A stretch of 64,000 bases of DNA from Clostridiales bacterium FE2011 (GCA_017569305.1 CP069418.1:2232001-2296000), one strand, 5' to 3'. Shown: positions 42,743 through 51,015, counted from the first letter of the stretch. Notes: generated by a model not told the origin, from the sequence alone. Translations and numbers: made by a program.

Positions 42743-44032
42743 TTGCACTATTACGGAACCAGATTGTCTGACAACATCTCTCGTCGTGAACCGGAAGGGT
42801 ATTTACTGTGTCTTAACGTGCCCGTTGCCCGGACGGGTATACAAGAGTATACCAATTCAGAATTAAGAATTCAGAATTCAGAATTATCGCCTGCGGGCGA
42901 GAATGAGCTTATTCCTGTGTATCGGCCGGAAGAGGAGGTGTTCTCACCGTCTACGATGGCTTCCTTTGAGGGAATGCCGGTAACCAATGATCATCCACCC
43001 GACGGGGTGGATGTTTCCAATATCAGGGCTTTGCAGAAGGGGCATGCCCACAACGTCCGGCGGGGCAGCGGGGAAGAATCAGACCTGCTGCTGGCGGACC
43101 TGATCATTACCGATCCGGCCCTGATCACCGCGATCCTGGAGGAAGGAAAGCGGGAAATCTCCTGCGGCTATACCTATGAGCTGTGTATGGAGAACGGACA
43201 ATATATCCAGAGGAAGATCCGCGGGAATCACGTGGCGGTTGTGGATGCCGGCCGCGCCGGTTCCCGCGTTTCTATCAAAGATCAGAAACCTGTGATTGAA
43301 AGGAGAAAAAGCATCATGAAGAAATCCCTGTCCAAAGTACTGGCCCGGATGGCCAAAGACGGCGACATTGAAACCGTCGCTGAGATCATTGAGGAGATGA
43401 TCGACCCCGCGGAAACGGAAAGTGAAACCGCCCCGGAGGCCGGCGAAAGCACGGTGGTGGTGGAGGCTCCGGCGGAGGAACCCGCGGAAGAACCGCAGGA
43501 GGAAACGAAGAACATCATCATCGATGAAGGCGGACTGACCGGCGTCCTGGAACGCCTGGACCGGATCATCGCTCTGCTGGAAGCGGGCGGAATGAACAGC
43601 GCCGCGGATGAGGACGCCGAAGAGGCTGTCAGCGAGGCGCTGGAGCAGGCTGCCCTGGAAACGGAAGATCCGGCCACGGAAGAGATCGCCGCCGTGATGG
43701 AGGAAATCCTGGATCCGGTGGCCTCCGTGATCCTTGAGGAGGAAGAGGAGAATCCGCTGCCGGAAACCCTGCAGACCGGGGACGCGCTGCGTGCCGCCCT
43801 GACCGCCGTGAAGCCGGTGCTGGCCCGCATGCCCGGTGGGATGCGGAAAAAGGTTGCCGGGGATATCGCGGCCCGGCTCCGCCGCGCCGGGGACAACCGG
43901 GCGGACAAGTCCGGCGTCTATGCGGCCCTGGCCTCGGCACAGCGGCGTACAGCGCCCGTGTCCGCTGACCTGGGACGCCGGATCATGGAAAAACGCAATG
44001 CCAGCTATAAGGAGGGAAACCGTCGTGGGTAA
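42743..44032 (+). CDS. phage DUF2213 protein (head maturation/scaffold type) with an in-frame 7-bp-repeat insert
   Basis: A 429-residue phage protein of the DUF2213 family, usually located just before the capsid genes and thought to act in head assembly. YYGTRLSDNISRREPEGYLL is the standard opening; VYRPEEEVFSPSTMASFEG and EGMPVTNDHPP follow; and LADLIITDPALITAILEEGKREISCGY is the core (parts quoted). Residues about 38-49 (NSELRIQNSELS) are encoded by the heptamer array at 42854-42887, inserted in frame. The C-terminal part is Glu-rich. Start is TTG with AAGGAGGTG upstream. It overlaps the next gene by 8 bp. Confidence 0.85.
   Translation: MHYYGTRLSDNISRREPEGYLLCLNVPVARTGIQEYTNSELRIQNSELSPAGENELIPVYRPEEEVFSPSTMASFEGMPVTNDHPPDGVDVSNIRALQKGHAHNVRRGSGEESDLLLADLIITDPALITAILEEGKREISCGYTYELCMENGQYIQRKIRGNHVAVVDAGRAGSRVSIKDQKPVIERRKSIMKKSLSKVLARMAKDGDIETVAEIIEEMIDPAETESETAPEAGESTVVVEAPAEEPAEEPQEETKNIIIDEGGLTGVLERLDRIIALLEAGGMNSAADEDAEEAVSEALEQAALETEDPATEEIAAVMEEILDPVASVILEEEEENPLPETLQTGDALRAALTAVKPVLARMPGGMRKKVAGDIAARLRRAGDNRADKSGVYAALASAQRRTAPVSADLGRRIMEKRNASYKEGNRRG
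42854..42887. repeat. 7-bp tandem array (AATTCAG type) inside DUF2213
   Basis: Units AATTCAG, AATTAAG, AATTCAG, AATTCAG, AATTAT. It reads NSELRIQNSEL in the gene's frame and is inverted relative to the array at 39674-39700. Confidence 0.8.
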
Positions 44033-44516
44033 GGTACAGGCAGTCTTTGGCAACGGCAGTCCCGGAGCAATCACCCGCTCCGTGGACGATATTGTGATCT
44101 CGGTGAAGAACGCGGGGGAAGGGGAGATTGCCTTCGGCACTCCGGTCTTCCTGGCCTCGGGCGGAGCGGTTCCTTTCGATCCGGATTCCCCGCAGGACTT
44201 CAGCAGTTTCCTGGGCTTCGCGGTCCGGATTGCGGACAAGACCCCGGACACCTATCCGCAGGATCAGTCCGGCAATCCCCAGGCGGGCTGCTGGAAACCG
44301 GGGGACGTGATGGAAGTGCTGGTCCGGGGCGGCGTCACCGTTGCGCTGGCGGCCAGCGGCACAACCGGCGGCAAGGTTTATATCCGTAAATCCGACGGAG
44401 CGCTGACCGCTTCCGCGGGCGCGGCTGATTCCACGGTGCTGCTGGAGAACGTCCGGATCCGGAACAGCGGAACCATGTGCTGCGAGGTTGTCGTAAACAA
44501 GAGAAACATAATTTAA
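44025..44516 (+). CDS. phage capsid decoration/structural-cement-like protein
   Basis: A 163-residue protein between DUF2213 and the major capsid gene, a position usually held by capsid decoration or DUF2190-like proteins. IAFGTPVFLASGGAVPFDP and WKPGDVMEVLVRGGVTVAL resemble the beta-rich cement proteins that bind the outside of the head. Start is GTG with GGAGGG upstream, overlapping the DUF2213 stop by 8 bp. It ends in VVNKRNII just before a 7-bp array. The exact family is not certain. Confidence 0.7.
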   Translation: MGKVQAVFGNGSPGAITRSVDDIVISVKNAGEGEIAFGTPVFLASGGAVPFDPDSPQDFSSFLGFAVRIADKTPDTYPQDQSGNPQAGCWKPGDVMEVLVRGGVTVALAASGTTGGKVYIRKSDGALTASAGAADSTVLLENVRIRNSGTMCCEVVVNKRNII

Positions 44517-44549
44517 TTCAGAATTCAGAATTAAGAATTCAGAATTATT
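44515..44549. repeat. 7-bp tandem array (AATTCAG type)
   Basis: Five units right after the decoration gene stop. The inverted partner at 44598-44637 encloses 48 bp. Confidence 0.85.
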
Positions 44550-44597
44550 AGTGTACAACACCCTGTAAGTGTATGCCGGCTGGGTTGAGTATCTACA

Positions 44598-44637
44598 AAT
44601 TATGAATTGTGAATTATGAATTATGAATTCTGAATTT
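44598..44637. repeat. 7-bp tandem array (ATGAATT type), inverted partner
   Basis: Units AATTATG, AATTGTG, AATTATG, AATTATG, AATTCTG, just before the capsid ribosome site at 44651. Confidence 0.85.
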
Positions 44638-44664
44638 GGCATGTGCCACGAAAGGAGTTTTTAC

Positions 44665-45636
44665 ATGAATCAACTGACGCGGATCGCTCCCCGCCGCCTG
44701 GCGGTGAACGATTCCTATACCTTCTTGATGAAGGAACTGGAGAAGGTGGACGACACCATCCTGGAGCCGCTGTCCGGGACCGACTGGCCCCGGGACATGC
44801 CTGTGATTACCGGCGGAGGCCTGCTGGAATCCATTGCATCCGTGGACGTGTCCTATGCTTCCTCCGGCGGGGATGACGACAACCTCTTCTTTGAGGCGGC
44901 CAACGACATTCCCGTGATCCAGGCGGACATGTCCAAGCAGGTGGCACGGACCTTCAACTTCGCGGAATATATGTCCTTCTCCACCATGGAGCGGGAGAAG
45001 ATGCTGCAGGTCGGCCGGGATCCGGAAACTTTCCTGAACAAGGGCATCCGCCTGCACTGCGACAAGCTGATTGACCGCAACGTTTATACCGGCTTTACCA
45101 AGGTATCCTCCACGGGCCTGTGCAATAACCCGAATATCACCCGGTCTTCCGCGGCACCGCATACCCCGGGCGGAACGGACACGGCCTGGGACAACAAAAC
45201 GGCGGATGAAATCCTGGCGGATATCAACCGGGCCATTTCCGCCCTCTGGAAGGACAACGACTGCTCTTCCGACGCCCTGCCGAACCATATCCTGATCCCT
45301 GTGGAACAGTTCGGCCAGCTGGTGACTCGCAAGGTCTCCGACGACTCCGAACGATCCATCCTGACCTATGTGCTGGAGAACAACCTGTCTGTGCAGCAGG
45401 GCGGGGAACTGACCATTTCCCCTTGCAAGTGGTGCGGCGGCGTGGGCAGCAACGGATCCGACCGCATGGTGGTTTATATGAACCGGGTGGACCGGATCTG
45501 CTTCAACCTCACCCAGCCCCTGCGCCGGATGGACACGGAGTATTCCGAAATGCGGATCAAAATCCCCTATATCGCGCAGTTCTCGGAAGTGCGATTCCTG
45601 TATCCGAGTACTGTGCGGTATCTGGATGGGATTTGA
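44665..45636 (+). CDS. phage major capsid protein
   Basis: A 323-residue protein that fits the major head protein by size and place. The N-terminus MNQLTRIAPRRLAVNDSYTF and FNFAEYMSFSTMEREKMLQVGRD, together with CDKLIDRNVYTGFTKV, GTDTAWDNKTADEILADINRAI and SPCKWCGGVGSNGSDRMVVY, resemble DUF2184-type capsid proteins (quoted in short parts). It ends with RIPYI/YPSTVRYLDG-like strands. AAAGGAG precedes the ATG at 44665; the frame upstream to 44623 runs through the repeat array. No protease is visible in the window except what may lie in DUF2213. Confidence 0.82.
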   Translation: MNQLTRIAPRRLAVNDSYTFLMKELEKVDDTILEPLSGTDWPRDMPVITGGGLLESIASVDVSYASSGGDDDNLFFEAANDIPVIQADMSKQVARTFNFAEYMSFSTMEREKMLQVGRDPETFLNKGIRLHCDKLIDRNVYTGFTKVSSTGLCNNPNITRSSAAPHTPGGTDTAWDNKTADEILADINRAISALWKDNDCSSDALPNHILIPVEQFGQLVTRKVSDDSERSILTYVLENNLSVQQGGELTISPCKWCGGVGSNGSDRMVVYMNRVDRICFNLTQPLRRMDTEYSEMRIKIPYIAQFSEVRFLYPSTVRYLDGI

Positions 45637-45640
45637 GAAA

Positions 45641-45674
45641 AGGTAGGAGTTAGGAGGGAGGAGGTAGGAGGTAA
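45641..45674. repeat. 7-bp tandem array (AGGTAGG type)
   Basis: Units AGGTAGG, AGTTAGG, AGGGAGG, AGGTAGG, starting at the capsid stop. The inverted partner is at 45852-45886. Confidence 0.8.
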
Positions 45675-45721
45675 AGTTACCTTCGAACTCACCTTTTTTT
45701 CTTGAAAAGAGAAAAACAAAA

Positions 45722-45779
45722 GAGACCCTGCCAGTGCAATGCAAGGTCGCAATGCCTTACGGACCCCTGGCTGTGTCTC
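45722..45779 (+). ncRNA. possible structured RNA element between capsid genes
   Basis: GAGACxCxGCCAG (45722-45734) is the approximate complement of CTGGCxGxGTCTC (45767-45779), with an inner AAGG/CCTT stem. No known riboswitch class was recognised. The element lies in the 271-bp gene-free gap 45637-45907, between the two 7-bp arrays. Confidence 0.3.
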
Positions 45780-45851
45780 TATCAGGATCTTAACATAAAA
45801 CATTATAATTGAAAGCAGAAATCAGTCAGGAAATGGGAAGGAAGTAAATAG

Positions 45852-45886
45852 ACCTCCTACCTCCTACTTCCTACCTCCTCCCTGAT
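45852..45886. repeat. 7-bp tandem array (ACCTCCT type), inverted partner
   Basis: Units ACCTCCT, ACCTCCT, ACTTCCT, ACCTCCT, the reverse complement of the AGGTAGG array at 45641-45674. Confidence 0.8.
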
Positions 45887-45907
45887 TTCTCCTGAAAGGA
45901 GAAAAAC

Positions 45908-46267
45908 ATGCTTATTCTCTCTCGCGTTTGCGCCGAGTTTCGTGATCATACCGGCACAGTGATTCACCGGGTTACCCCGGAAACGCGCCTGACCTTCCGG
46001 GAAGCCCCGGAGGCCATCCGCGAGGATCCCCTGTTCCAGATGCTGCTCAACGACGGTTCCCTGGAGGCGGCAGTGACCTCCGTACAGCGGAAAAAGCTTG
46101 AAGCGGAGCCGCTGGAGGGCACGGACGCGACAGGCCGGAAAGTGCCTGCCGCCTCCTCTCCGGAGGGGGAAACGCGCCCGAATACGTCCGGCCGGAAGCA
46201 GAACGCCGCAAAAACCGCGCCACAGGTGGATTCCACTGCGGCAGAAAACAACAAAAAAATTGACTAA
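45908..46267 (+). CDS. phage-region protein of unknown function
   Basis: A 119-residue protein in the position of a small head-assembly gene. The first 60 residues contain FRDHTGTVIHRVTPETRL and EDPLFQMLLNDGSLEAAVT; the rest is a low-complexity, polar, probably disordered tail ending QVDSTAAENNKKID. It may be a head or connector accessory, but I recognise no family. AAAGGAG precedes the ATG. Its last bases also contain the -35 of the promoter for the next gene. Confidence 0.55.
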   Translation: MLILSRVCAEFRDHTGTVIHRVTPETRLTFREAPEAIREDPLFQMLLNDGSLEAAVTSVQRKKLEAEPLEGTDATGRKVPAASSPEGETRPNTSGRKQNAAKTAPQVDSTAAENNKKID

Positions 46268-46288
46268 CAGGCGAAAACACGATATGAT
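46260..46288 (+). promoter_or_regulatory. sigma-A promoter of the leucine-rich-repeat gene
   Basis: TTGACT (46260-46265) and TATGAT (46283-46288), 17 bp apart, overlapping the stop of the phage gene at 46265-46267. Confidence 0.7.
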
Positions 46289-46337
46289 TATATGACACGA
46301 AAAGGCAGAATAGAACAGCATGATGGGAGGGATACGG

Positions 46338-47783
46338 ATGAGAAAGTTCGCAGCGGCTCTGATGATCTGCGTACTCTTCCTTTGCTGTATCCTTCCGGCC
46401 GCTGTTGCGGAGCAGAGCCAGAAGGCTGGGGATTACACCTATATCATCCAGCATGACGGCACTGCGGAGATCATCCTGTATGAAGGAACGGAAACCTCCC
46501 TGGTTATTCCGCAGGAACTGAACGGCATTAAGGTTACGGCCATCGGGCCTTCCGCTTTCCAGGCGGATGATTACCTGGAAGAGCTGGAAATCAAAGACGG
46601 TTTGATCTACCTCGGGGATTACGCTTTCCGCCGCTGCGCCAACCTGGAGAAGGTGATCCTGCCCGCCACCCTGACGGAGGTCGGCATGAATCCCTTTGAA
46701 GGCTGCGACTGGCTGACGGACATGACGGTTGCCGAAGGGAACCCGAACCTGTACCTGAACGACGGAGTACTGTTCAGCCGGGATGACGGCCGCCTGATCT
46801 GCTATCCCATGACCAAGGAATACAGCGTGTACACACTGCCGGAGGGAACCCGCATTATCGGCGCGTCCGCCTTCTACGGCAACGAAAGCCTGGCCCAGGT
46901 GGTCGTTTTCGACTCGGTGCGGGCGATCGGCCGGCGGGCATTCTACCAGTGTGACAACCTGCGGTATATCAACCTGCATGATACCAGTATTTCCACTGTC
47001 GGCGCGGACGCCTTCAACGGCTGCCGCAAGCTGAAGAGCATCACTTTCCCGGCGAAGGTCACCTCCATTGCGGAGCGTGCCTTCCAGGGATGTACTGCCC
47101 TGACGGAACTGGTTTTCCCGGAAAACATCACCTTCATCGGGGAAATGGCCTTCCGGAATTGTGAAAGCCTGACCTCCGTGCGCCTGCCTGTGGACCTGAC
47201 CACCATCGGCAAGAACACCTTCGCGGGCTGCAAGAGCCTGACCGAGCTGATCCTGCCGGATGAGCTGTTCTACATCGGCGGAGGCGCCTTCCAGAATTGC
47301 GAAAGCCTGACCAGTGTAACCCTGCCCGCCGCGGTGGACTACATTGGCAGCGAAGCGTTTGACGGCTGCATCAGCCTGGCAAACGTCTTTATACCGGATA
47401 CCTGCAGCTTCATCGGCGCCAAGGCCTTCTGCCGCTGTCAGTCCCTCCGGAATATTGTGATGCCTTCCTGGACTTACTCGATCAATCCCTTCACTTTCTC
47501 CGGCTGTGTTGCCCTGACAGACATCCGGCTGCCGGACGATCTGGAGGAAATCGGTGAGAGCGCCTTCTTCTGCTGCTACACGCTGAAGGAAATCGTGATT
47601 CCCGATCCGGTGGAAGTGATCGGCGACAAGGCCTTCTCCAATTGCCTGGCGCTGGAAAGAATCGAGCTGCCGGAGGAACTGGAAAACGTCGGCTCCGACG
47701 CCTTTGAGAACTGCGTGAAGCTGGATCTTCCGGATCTGAGCGACCTGTACGAGGAATCAAATTTTGACAGAATCGGAGTTTAA
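46338..47783 (+). CDS. secreted leucine-rich-repeat protein (BspA type)
   Basis: A 481-residue secreted protein with signal peptide ALMICVLFLCCILPAAVAE. The rest is a long series of about 23-residue repeats of the LRR_5/BspA type, for example GKNTFAGCKSLTELILPDEL and GGGAFQNCESLTSVTLP, which build a solenoid used for surface binding. There is no anchor motif. ATG 46338 follows GGGAGGGA; it has its own promoter. The last 20 bases overlap the TTG-initiated connector gene. The gene is probably a bacterial surface gene or phage-carried cargo (moron). Confidence 0.83.
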   Translation: MRKFAAALMICVLFLCCILPAAVAEQSQKAGDYTYIIQHDGTAEIILYEGTETSLVIPQELNGIKVTAIGPSAFQADDYLEELEIKDGLIYLGDYAFRRCANLEKVILPATLTEVGMNPFEGCDWLTDMTVAEGNPNLYLNDGVLFSRDDGRLICYPMTKEYSVYTLPEGTRIIGASAFYGNESLAQVVVFDSVRAIGRRAFYQCDNLRYINLHDTSISTVGADAFNGCRKLKSITFPAKVTSIAERAFQGCTALTELVFPENITFIGEMAFRNCESLTSVRLPVDLTTIGKNTFAGCKSLTELILPDELFYIGGGAFQNCESLTSVTLPAAVDYIGSEAFDGCISLANVFIPDTCSFIGAKAFCRCQSLRNIVMPSWTYSINPFTFSGCVALTDIRLPDDLEEIGESAFFCCYTLKEIVIPDPVEVIGDKAFSNCLALERIELPEELENVGSDAFENCVKLDLPDLSDLYEESNFDRIGV

Positions 47784-48171
47784 ATCCTATTATCCACAAT
47801 TTGCGGGCTTTACGCCCGCTTTTGTTTTATCCTCCTGTATTGCCCAGGCCAATGCCCGCTTCTCCGCCTTCACGGCGGAGGACGCGGAGGAGGCCCGGCG
47901 GCTGTACGCGGCGCATAAGCTGACGCTGTATGCCCGCACAGCCCTGCCGGATGGGATCGCTGCAACCAAGGAACAGATCGCCGCGGCAGGGCAGCCGCCG
48001 CAGCGGATTACAGGTAAAAAAGCAGGGGAGGTGTCGGTCACTTACGCGGCCGGCGCCTCCTCTGCTTCTTCCGCTGCGTCCACGGCCCTGGCGGATCTGC
48101 CGGAAACCACCTTTGGACTGCAGCTGCTGTCGCTGATCCGGCTGTACAGCCGGTCAGTCTATATTCCCTGA
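47764..48171 (+). CDS. phage head-tail connector protein (DUF4054 type)
   Basis: A 135-residue protein beginning MTESEFKSYYPQFAGF, the usual start of DUF4054 connector proteins. ANARFSAFTAEDAEEARRLYAAHKLTLY (parts) is a helical segment; the middle is Ala/Ser-rich, and it ends LPETTFGLQLLSLIRLYSRS. The family members join head and tail. Start is TTG with AGGA inside the LRR gene, so it overlaps that gene by 20 bp and is likely translated by coupling to it. The stop is 4 bp from the convergent TIM-barrel gene. Confidence 0.78.
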   Translation: MTESEFKSYYPQFAGFTPAFVLSSCIAQANARFSAFTAEDAEEARRLYAAHKLTLYARTALPDGIAATKEQIAAAGQPPQRITGKKAGEVSVTYAAGASSASSAASTALADLPETTFGLQLLSLIRLYSRSVYIP

Positions 48172-48175
48172 GGGA

Positions 48176-48838
48176 TTATTCTTCCCTGTATTTTTCCATG
48201 AGGGCCTTGAACAGGTCGTTGGTAGTGGGCGGGGTGTAGGTGATGGCGTTTGCCCCGGCCTGGATCGTCTTCTCGATGTTCTCATCTGTGTTTCCGCCGC
48301 TGGCGATGATGGGAACCTCCGGGAAGCGCTCCCGGATGCTGCGGACAATATCCGGCGTTGCTGCACCGCCGGCGACGTTCAGGATGGAGGCGCCGGCGTC
48401 CAGCCGGGCTTCAATATCCGTATCCGGTTTGGTGACCGTGATGATGACGGGGATATCCACCGCCTTGACAACGGCGCTCAGGTTCGGGTTGGTAATCGGC
48501 GCGTTGAGCACAACGCCCATGGCGCCCTGGCATTCCACGTCCTTCGCCAGGGTGACGGTGCGCAGGCCCTGGGTGGTGCCGCCGCCGACGCCGCAGAAAA
48601 CAGGGATATAGGACGCCTTGATGATCGCGTCACTGATGACCTGCTGGGGTGTAAAGGGATATACAGCGAAAACAGCGTCCGCGTCACAGTTCCGGATGAT
48701 GGCCAGGTCTGTGGTGAATACCAGGCTCTTGATCCGCCGGCCGTTGATGATAATCCCGGTGGCCGCATAGGTGGCCTCGGGAATCCTCAGGATCTCATGA
48801 CGCAGGGAACTGGAAATGTTAGGGGTGTTCTTTTCCAT
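48176..48838 (-). CDS. TIM-barrel phosphate-binding protein (thiazole-synthase-like hydrolase family)
   Basis: A 220-residue soluble protein with a beta/alpha barrel fold. The last barrel strands carry ILNVAGGAATPDIVRSIRE and PIIASGGNTDENIEKTIQAGANAITY, the phosphate-binding glycine loops typical of this superfamily. Similar proteins are often annotated as a generic hydrolase. No catalytic assignment is possible. The ATG at 48838 has AAAGGAG upstream. It is a single - strand gene between two phage genes, ending 4 bp from the connector stop. Confidence 0.65.
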   Translation of the reverse strand: MEKNTPNISSSLRHEILRIPEATYAATGIIINGRRIKSLVFTTDLAIIRNCDADAVFAVYPFTPQQVISDAIIKASYIPVFCGVGGGTTQGLRTVTLAKDVECQGAMGVVLNAPITNPNLSAVVKAVDIPVIITVTKPDTDIEARLDAGASILNVAGGAATPDIVRSIRERFPEVPIIASGGNTDENIEKTIQAGANAITYTPPTTNDLFKALMEKYREE

Positions 48839-48919
48839 AGGAATCTCCTTTCTGTATGGAATCCTCCACCATGATTGTAAAATGTCTGTATGTATTTCGC
48901 ATGCGCAAAATGTGAACAT

Positions 48920-49426
48920 ATGCTGAAGATCACAGTCACAGAGAACACGGATCAAATCAAAAAACGGGCAAAATGCCTGAAGTATCTGCAAATGCACCGG
49001 GTGGACGTGGGCCTGACGTCCGGGGCTTCCGCCCGGTCAAAGTTCCTGCTGGCCATCCATACCCGGGGATCGCCGGTCATGCGGATTCCGCCCCGGCCGG
49101 TGGTCCGGCCGGCCCTGGCAAGGGAAACCCTGCAGGCGGAAATGGCGGAGTGCCTGATGGAAGCCTGCGAGGCGGCAGCCAAAGGCGATCTTCCCGGTAC
49201 GCAGGCCGGGCTGGAGAATGCCGGACAGCGGGGTGCGGAGGGTATCCGGGAATATATTGACGCCGGGATTGATCCGCCCAACAGCCCGGTTACCCTTTCC
49301 GGCGGATGGATTTATAACCGGGTGGCAAAAAAGGGCGTCCCGGTCAAAGGAAAAACCGGTGACAAGGCTTTGCTTGACACCGGCGCTTTGTATGAGGATT
49401 TTGATTATGAGGTTACAGAGAGGTGA
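48920..49426 (+). CDS. phage gp10/virion-morphogenesis-like protein
   Basis: A 168-residue protein with the pattern MLKITVTENTDQIKKRAK, followed by RVDVGLTSGASARSKFLLAIHTRGSPVMRIPPRPVVRPAL (short parts quoted), typical of HK97 gp10-like or Mu-like morphogenesis proteins that complete the neck or head-tail join. DTGALYEDFDYEV at the end is the standard DTGxL motif. The ATG at 48920 lacks a ribosome site; an ATG at 48890 gives ten more residues. The stop abuts the zinc-ribbon gene (1 bp). Confidence 0.8.
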   Translation: MLKITVTENTDQIKKRAKCLKYLQMHRVDVGLTSGASARSKFLLAIHTRGSPVMRIPPRPVVRPALARETLQAEMAECLMEACEAAAKGDLPGTQAGLENAGQRGAEGIREYIDAGIDPPNSPVTLSGGWIYNRVAKKGVPVKGKTGDKALLDTGALYEDFDYEVTER

Positions 49427-49427
49427 G

Positions 49428-49682
49428 TCAGGGCTGGATCTCCGTGGGGATGATCAGCTTCCTGCAGGTGTGGCAGTAATTTCCCTTTATAGAAATCTGT
49501 ACAAGGTTCCCGGAAACAACATTTTTAAGCAGGCCGCGGCCCCCACGGAAGGCCAAAGCCCTGCGCTCCGGATCAGATGGCAACCAGTAGAGAGCACAGG
49601 GGCCGTTGCTCATGACTTCTCCGTCATCCATTTCCTGTCCGCAGTACGGACAGATCACAGGCACATTATTGTCCCTGTTCAT
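49428..49682 (-). CDS. DUF6487-type zinc-ribbon protein
   Basis: An 84-residue protein with CPYCGQEM near residue 10 and CHTCRKLII near residue 70, the two CxxC knuckles of a zinc ribbon of the DUF6487 type. It is cytoplasmic and short; the family has no assigned function. The ATG at 49682 overlaps the small gene upstream by 17 bp; a longer frame to 49811 has no ribosome site. It is the first of a 10-kb run of bacterial genes inside the phage region. Confidence 0.7.
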   Translation of the reverse strand: MNRDNNVPVICPYCGQEMDDGEVMSNGPCALYWLPSDPERRALAFRGGRGLLKNVVSGNLVQISIKGNYCHTCRKLIIPTEIQP

Positions 49683-49815
49683 CTTCGGTGTGTTCACTGG
49701 TTCCTCCGGTTTCCTCCGCTTTGCGCTGGGCTTTGAGCTTCCGCCGCTTCGCCGAGAATATGTTAATGATAACGTCCAGTACGACATCTGCTGCTTCAAC
49801 GAGAAATTCAAGCAT
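49666..49815 (-). CDS. small protein of 49 residues
   Basis: MLEFLVEAADVVLDVIINIF is an amphipathic or membrane-like helix, and KRRKLKAQRKAEE is a basic tail. GCAGGAGG lies upstream of the ATG at 49815, a good ribosome site. It overlaps the zinc-ribbon gene by 17 bp, which suggests coupling. No family recognised. Confidence 0.55.
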   Translation of the reverse strand: MLEFLVEAADVVLDVIINIFSAKRRKLKAQRKAEETGGTSEHTEDEQGQ

Positions 49816-49909
49816 CTTTACTCTTCCTCCTGCAGTGTGTTTTGATATGGATACAGTGTAAATGAAAAACAATCCTGAATACAGGACTGTTTTGGAAAAA
49901 TAGGATCGG

Positions 49910-50533
49910 TTAACCGTCCGCACCGGGATCTTGCTGCGCAAAAACGGAATCGCAGTATTGGTTCCACTGAACCTCGTAATCGTCATGGGAAAGCAGGATC
50001 AGATCCCGGGGACTGAGGATGTTTCTTCTTTCCGCTTCCCGGACAAAGGGCCAGACCCAGTCATCCGTTTCGCTGATGACCGCCTTCACGAACGGGAAAC
50101 CGTCCTGCACGGCAGCGTACAGGCGGGTGTGGCCGTCCAGGGAGATGAAACGGCCGTTCCAGGGAAGCACCTGGATAATGACGTCTTCCGGCTGATGGAT
50201 AAAGGTCCGGATGGCGGCCAGTTTTTCCTCATCCACAAAGAACTGGGAAGGCTGGATTTGCTCCGGTTTCACCTCGATGATCTCCGGAACAGGATACTCC
50301 GCAAGCGGCGAACCGGTTTCATCAAAGAAGCGGACGATATGCGGCGCGTGGAAACGGAATTCCTCAATCAGCTCCGCATACGCGGCCGGATCTTTCCCGC
50401 GGACTGTTGCTTCCGACGGGCCTGTGATTTCGATTTCATAGGGATCACCGTCAATCAGGTAAGCGCCGTGCTGCTCCAGCACGGTCTTTGAAAAACGGGT
50501 ATCTGTATAGTTGTCTATGCGCTGAATATCCAT
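49910..50533 (-). CDS. ParB/Srx-like domain protein
   Basis: A 207-residue cytoplasmic protein. GRFISLDGHTRLYAAVQDGF near residue 128 is a ParB/sulfiredoxin-type motif (xxDGHTRxxA), which in other proteins binds nucleotide. Before it, PEQIQPSQFFVDEEKLAAIR resembles the ParB-like lead-in. The first 60 residues are beta-rich. What it does here is not known. It overlaps nothing and is 8 bp from the GNAT gene behind it, so the two may be one unit. Confidence 0.55.
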   Translation of the reverse strand: MDIQRIDNYTDTRFSKTVLEQHGAYLIDGDPYEIEITGPSEATVRGKDPAAYAELIEEFRFHAPHIVRFFDETGSPLAEYPVPEIIEVKPEQIQPSQFFVDEEKLAAIRTFIHQPEDVIIQVLPWNGRFISLDGHTRLYAAVQDGFPFVKAVISETDDWVWPFVREAERRNILSPRDLILLSHDDYEVQWNQYCDSVFAQQDPGADG

Positions 50534-50540
50534 GGAGTCC

Positions 50541-50981
50541 TCACAGTATCAGTTCAAAGTCTTCTTCGCCGGTCTGCACGAAGCCCAGCGCCTGGAACAT
50601 GCTTTTGCTCTGTTCGTTGAAGGAGTAGATGTTGGCGACGACCTTGTCATAGTCTTTCTCTTTTGCCAGCTTCAGCATATCCATGACGCACTTCCGGCCG
50701 ATATGCCTGTTCTGGTATTCCTTGCAGATGACGATGGCGACTTCCTTGTTCTCCCGCAGGGAGACGTCGCCCACCAGCACGCCCCGGTACTCGATATAAT
50801 AGCAGTCACCGTGGGAGGACAGGTAATCATACATGTTATGCAGGGTTTCCAGATCATAGGTGTGGTCAATGTTATCCACTTGTTTGCAGACGTCCAGGTC
50901 CTGGTACCAGGCAAGGGAAACCTCGTCGTTGCGATAGTAAGGAATCAGGCGGATGTCGTTGTCAATAATGCGTATTTCCAT
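50541..50981 (-). CDS. GNAT family N-acetyltransferase (RimJ/RimL-like)
   Basis: A 146-residue protein of the GNAT fold. The conserved acetyl-CoA loop region is EYQNRHIGRKCVMDML near residue 88 (Q/RxxGxG/A motif as NRHIGRK), and NEQSKSMFQALGFVQTG near residue 122 is the typical end. It would transfer an acetyl group from acetyl-CoA to an amine on a protein or small molecule; the substrate is unknown. A single gene, 8 bp from the ParB-like gene. Confidence 0.82.
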   Translation of the reverse strand: MEIRIIDNDIRLIPYYRNDEVSLAWYQDLDVCKQVDNIDHTYDLETLHNMYDYLSSHGDCYYIEYRGVLVGDVSLRENKEVAIVICKEYQNRHIGRKCVMDMLKLAKEKDYDKVVANIYSFNEQSKSMFQALGFVQTGEEDFELIL

Positions 50982-51015
50982 GCGTATATATTCTCCATTT
51001 GGCGTATAAGCAAAT

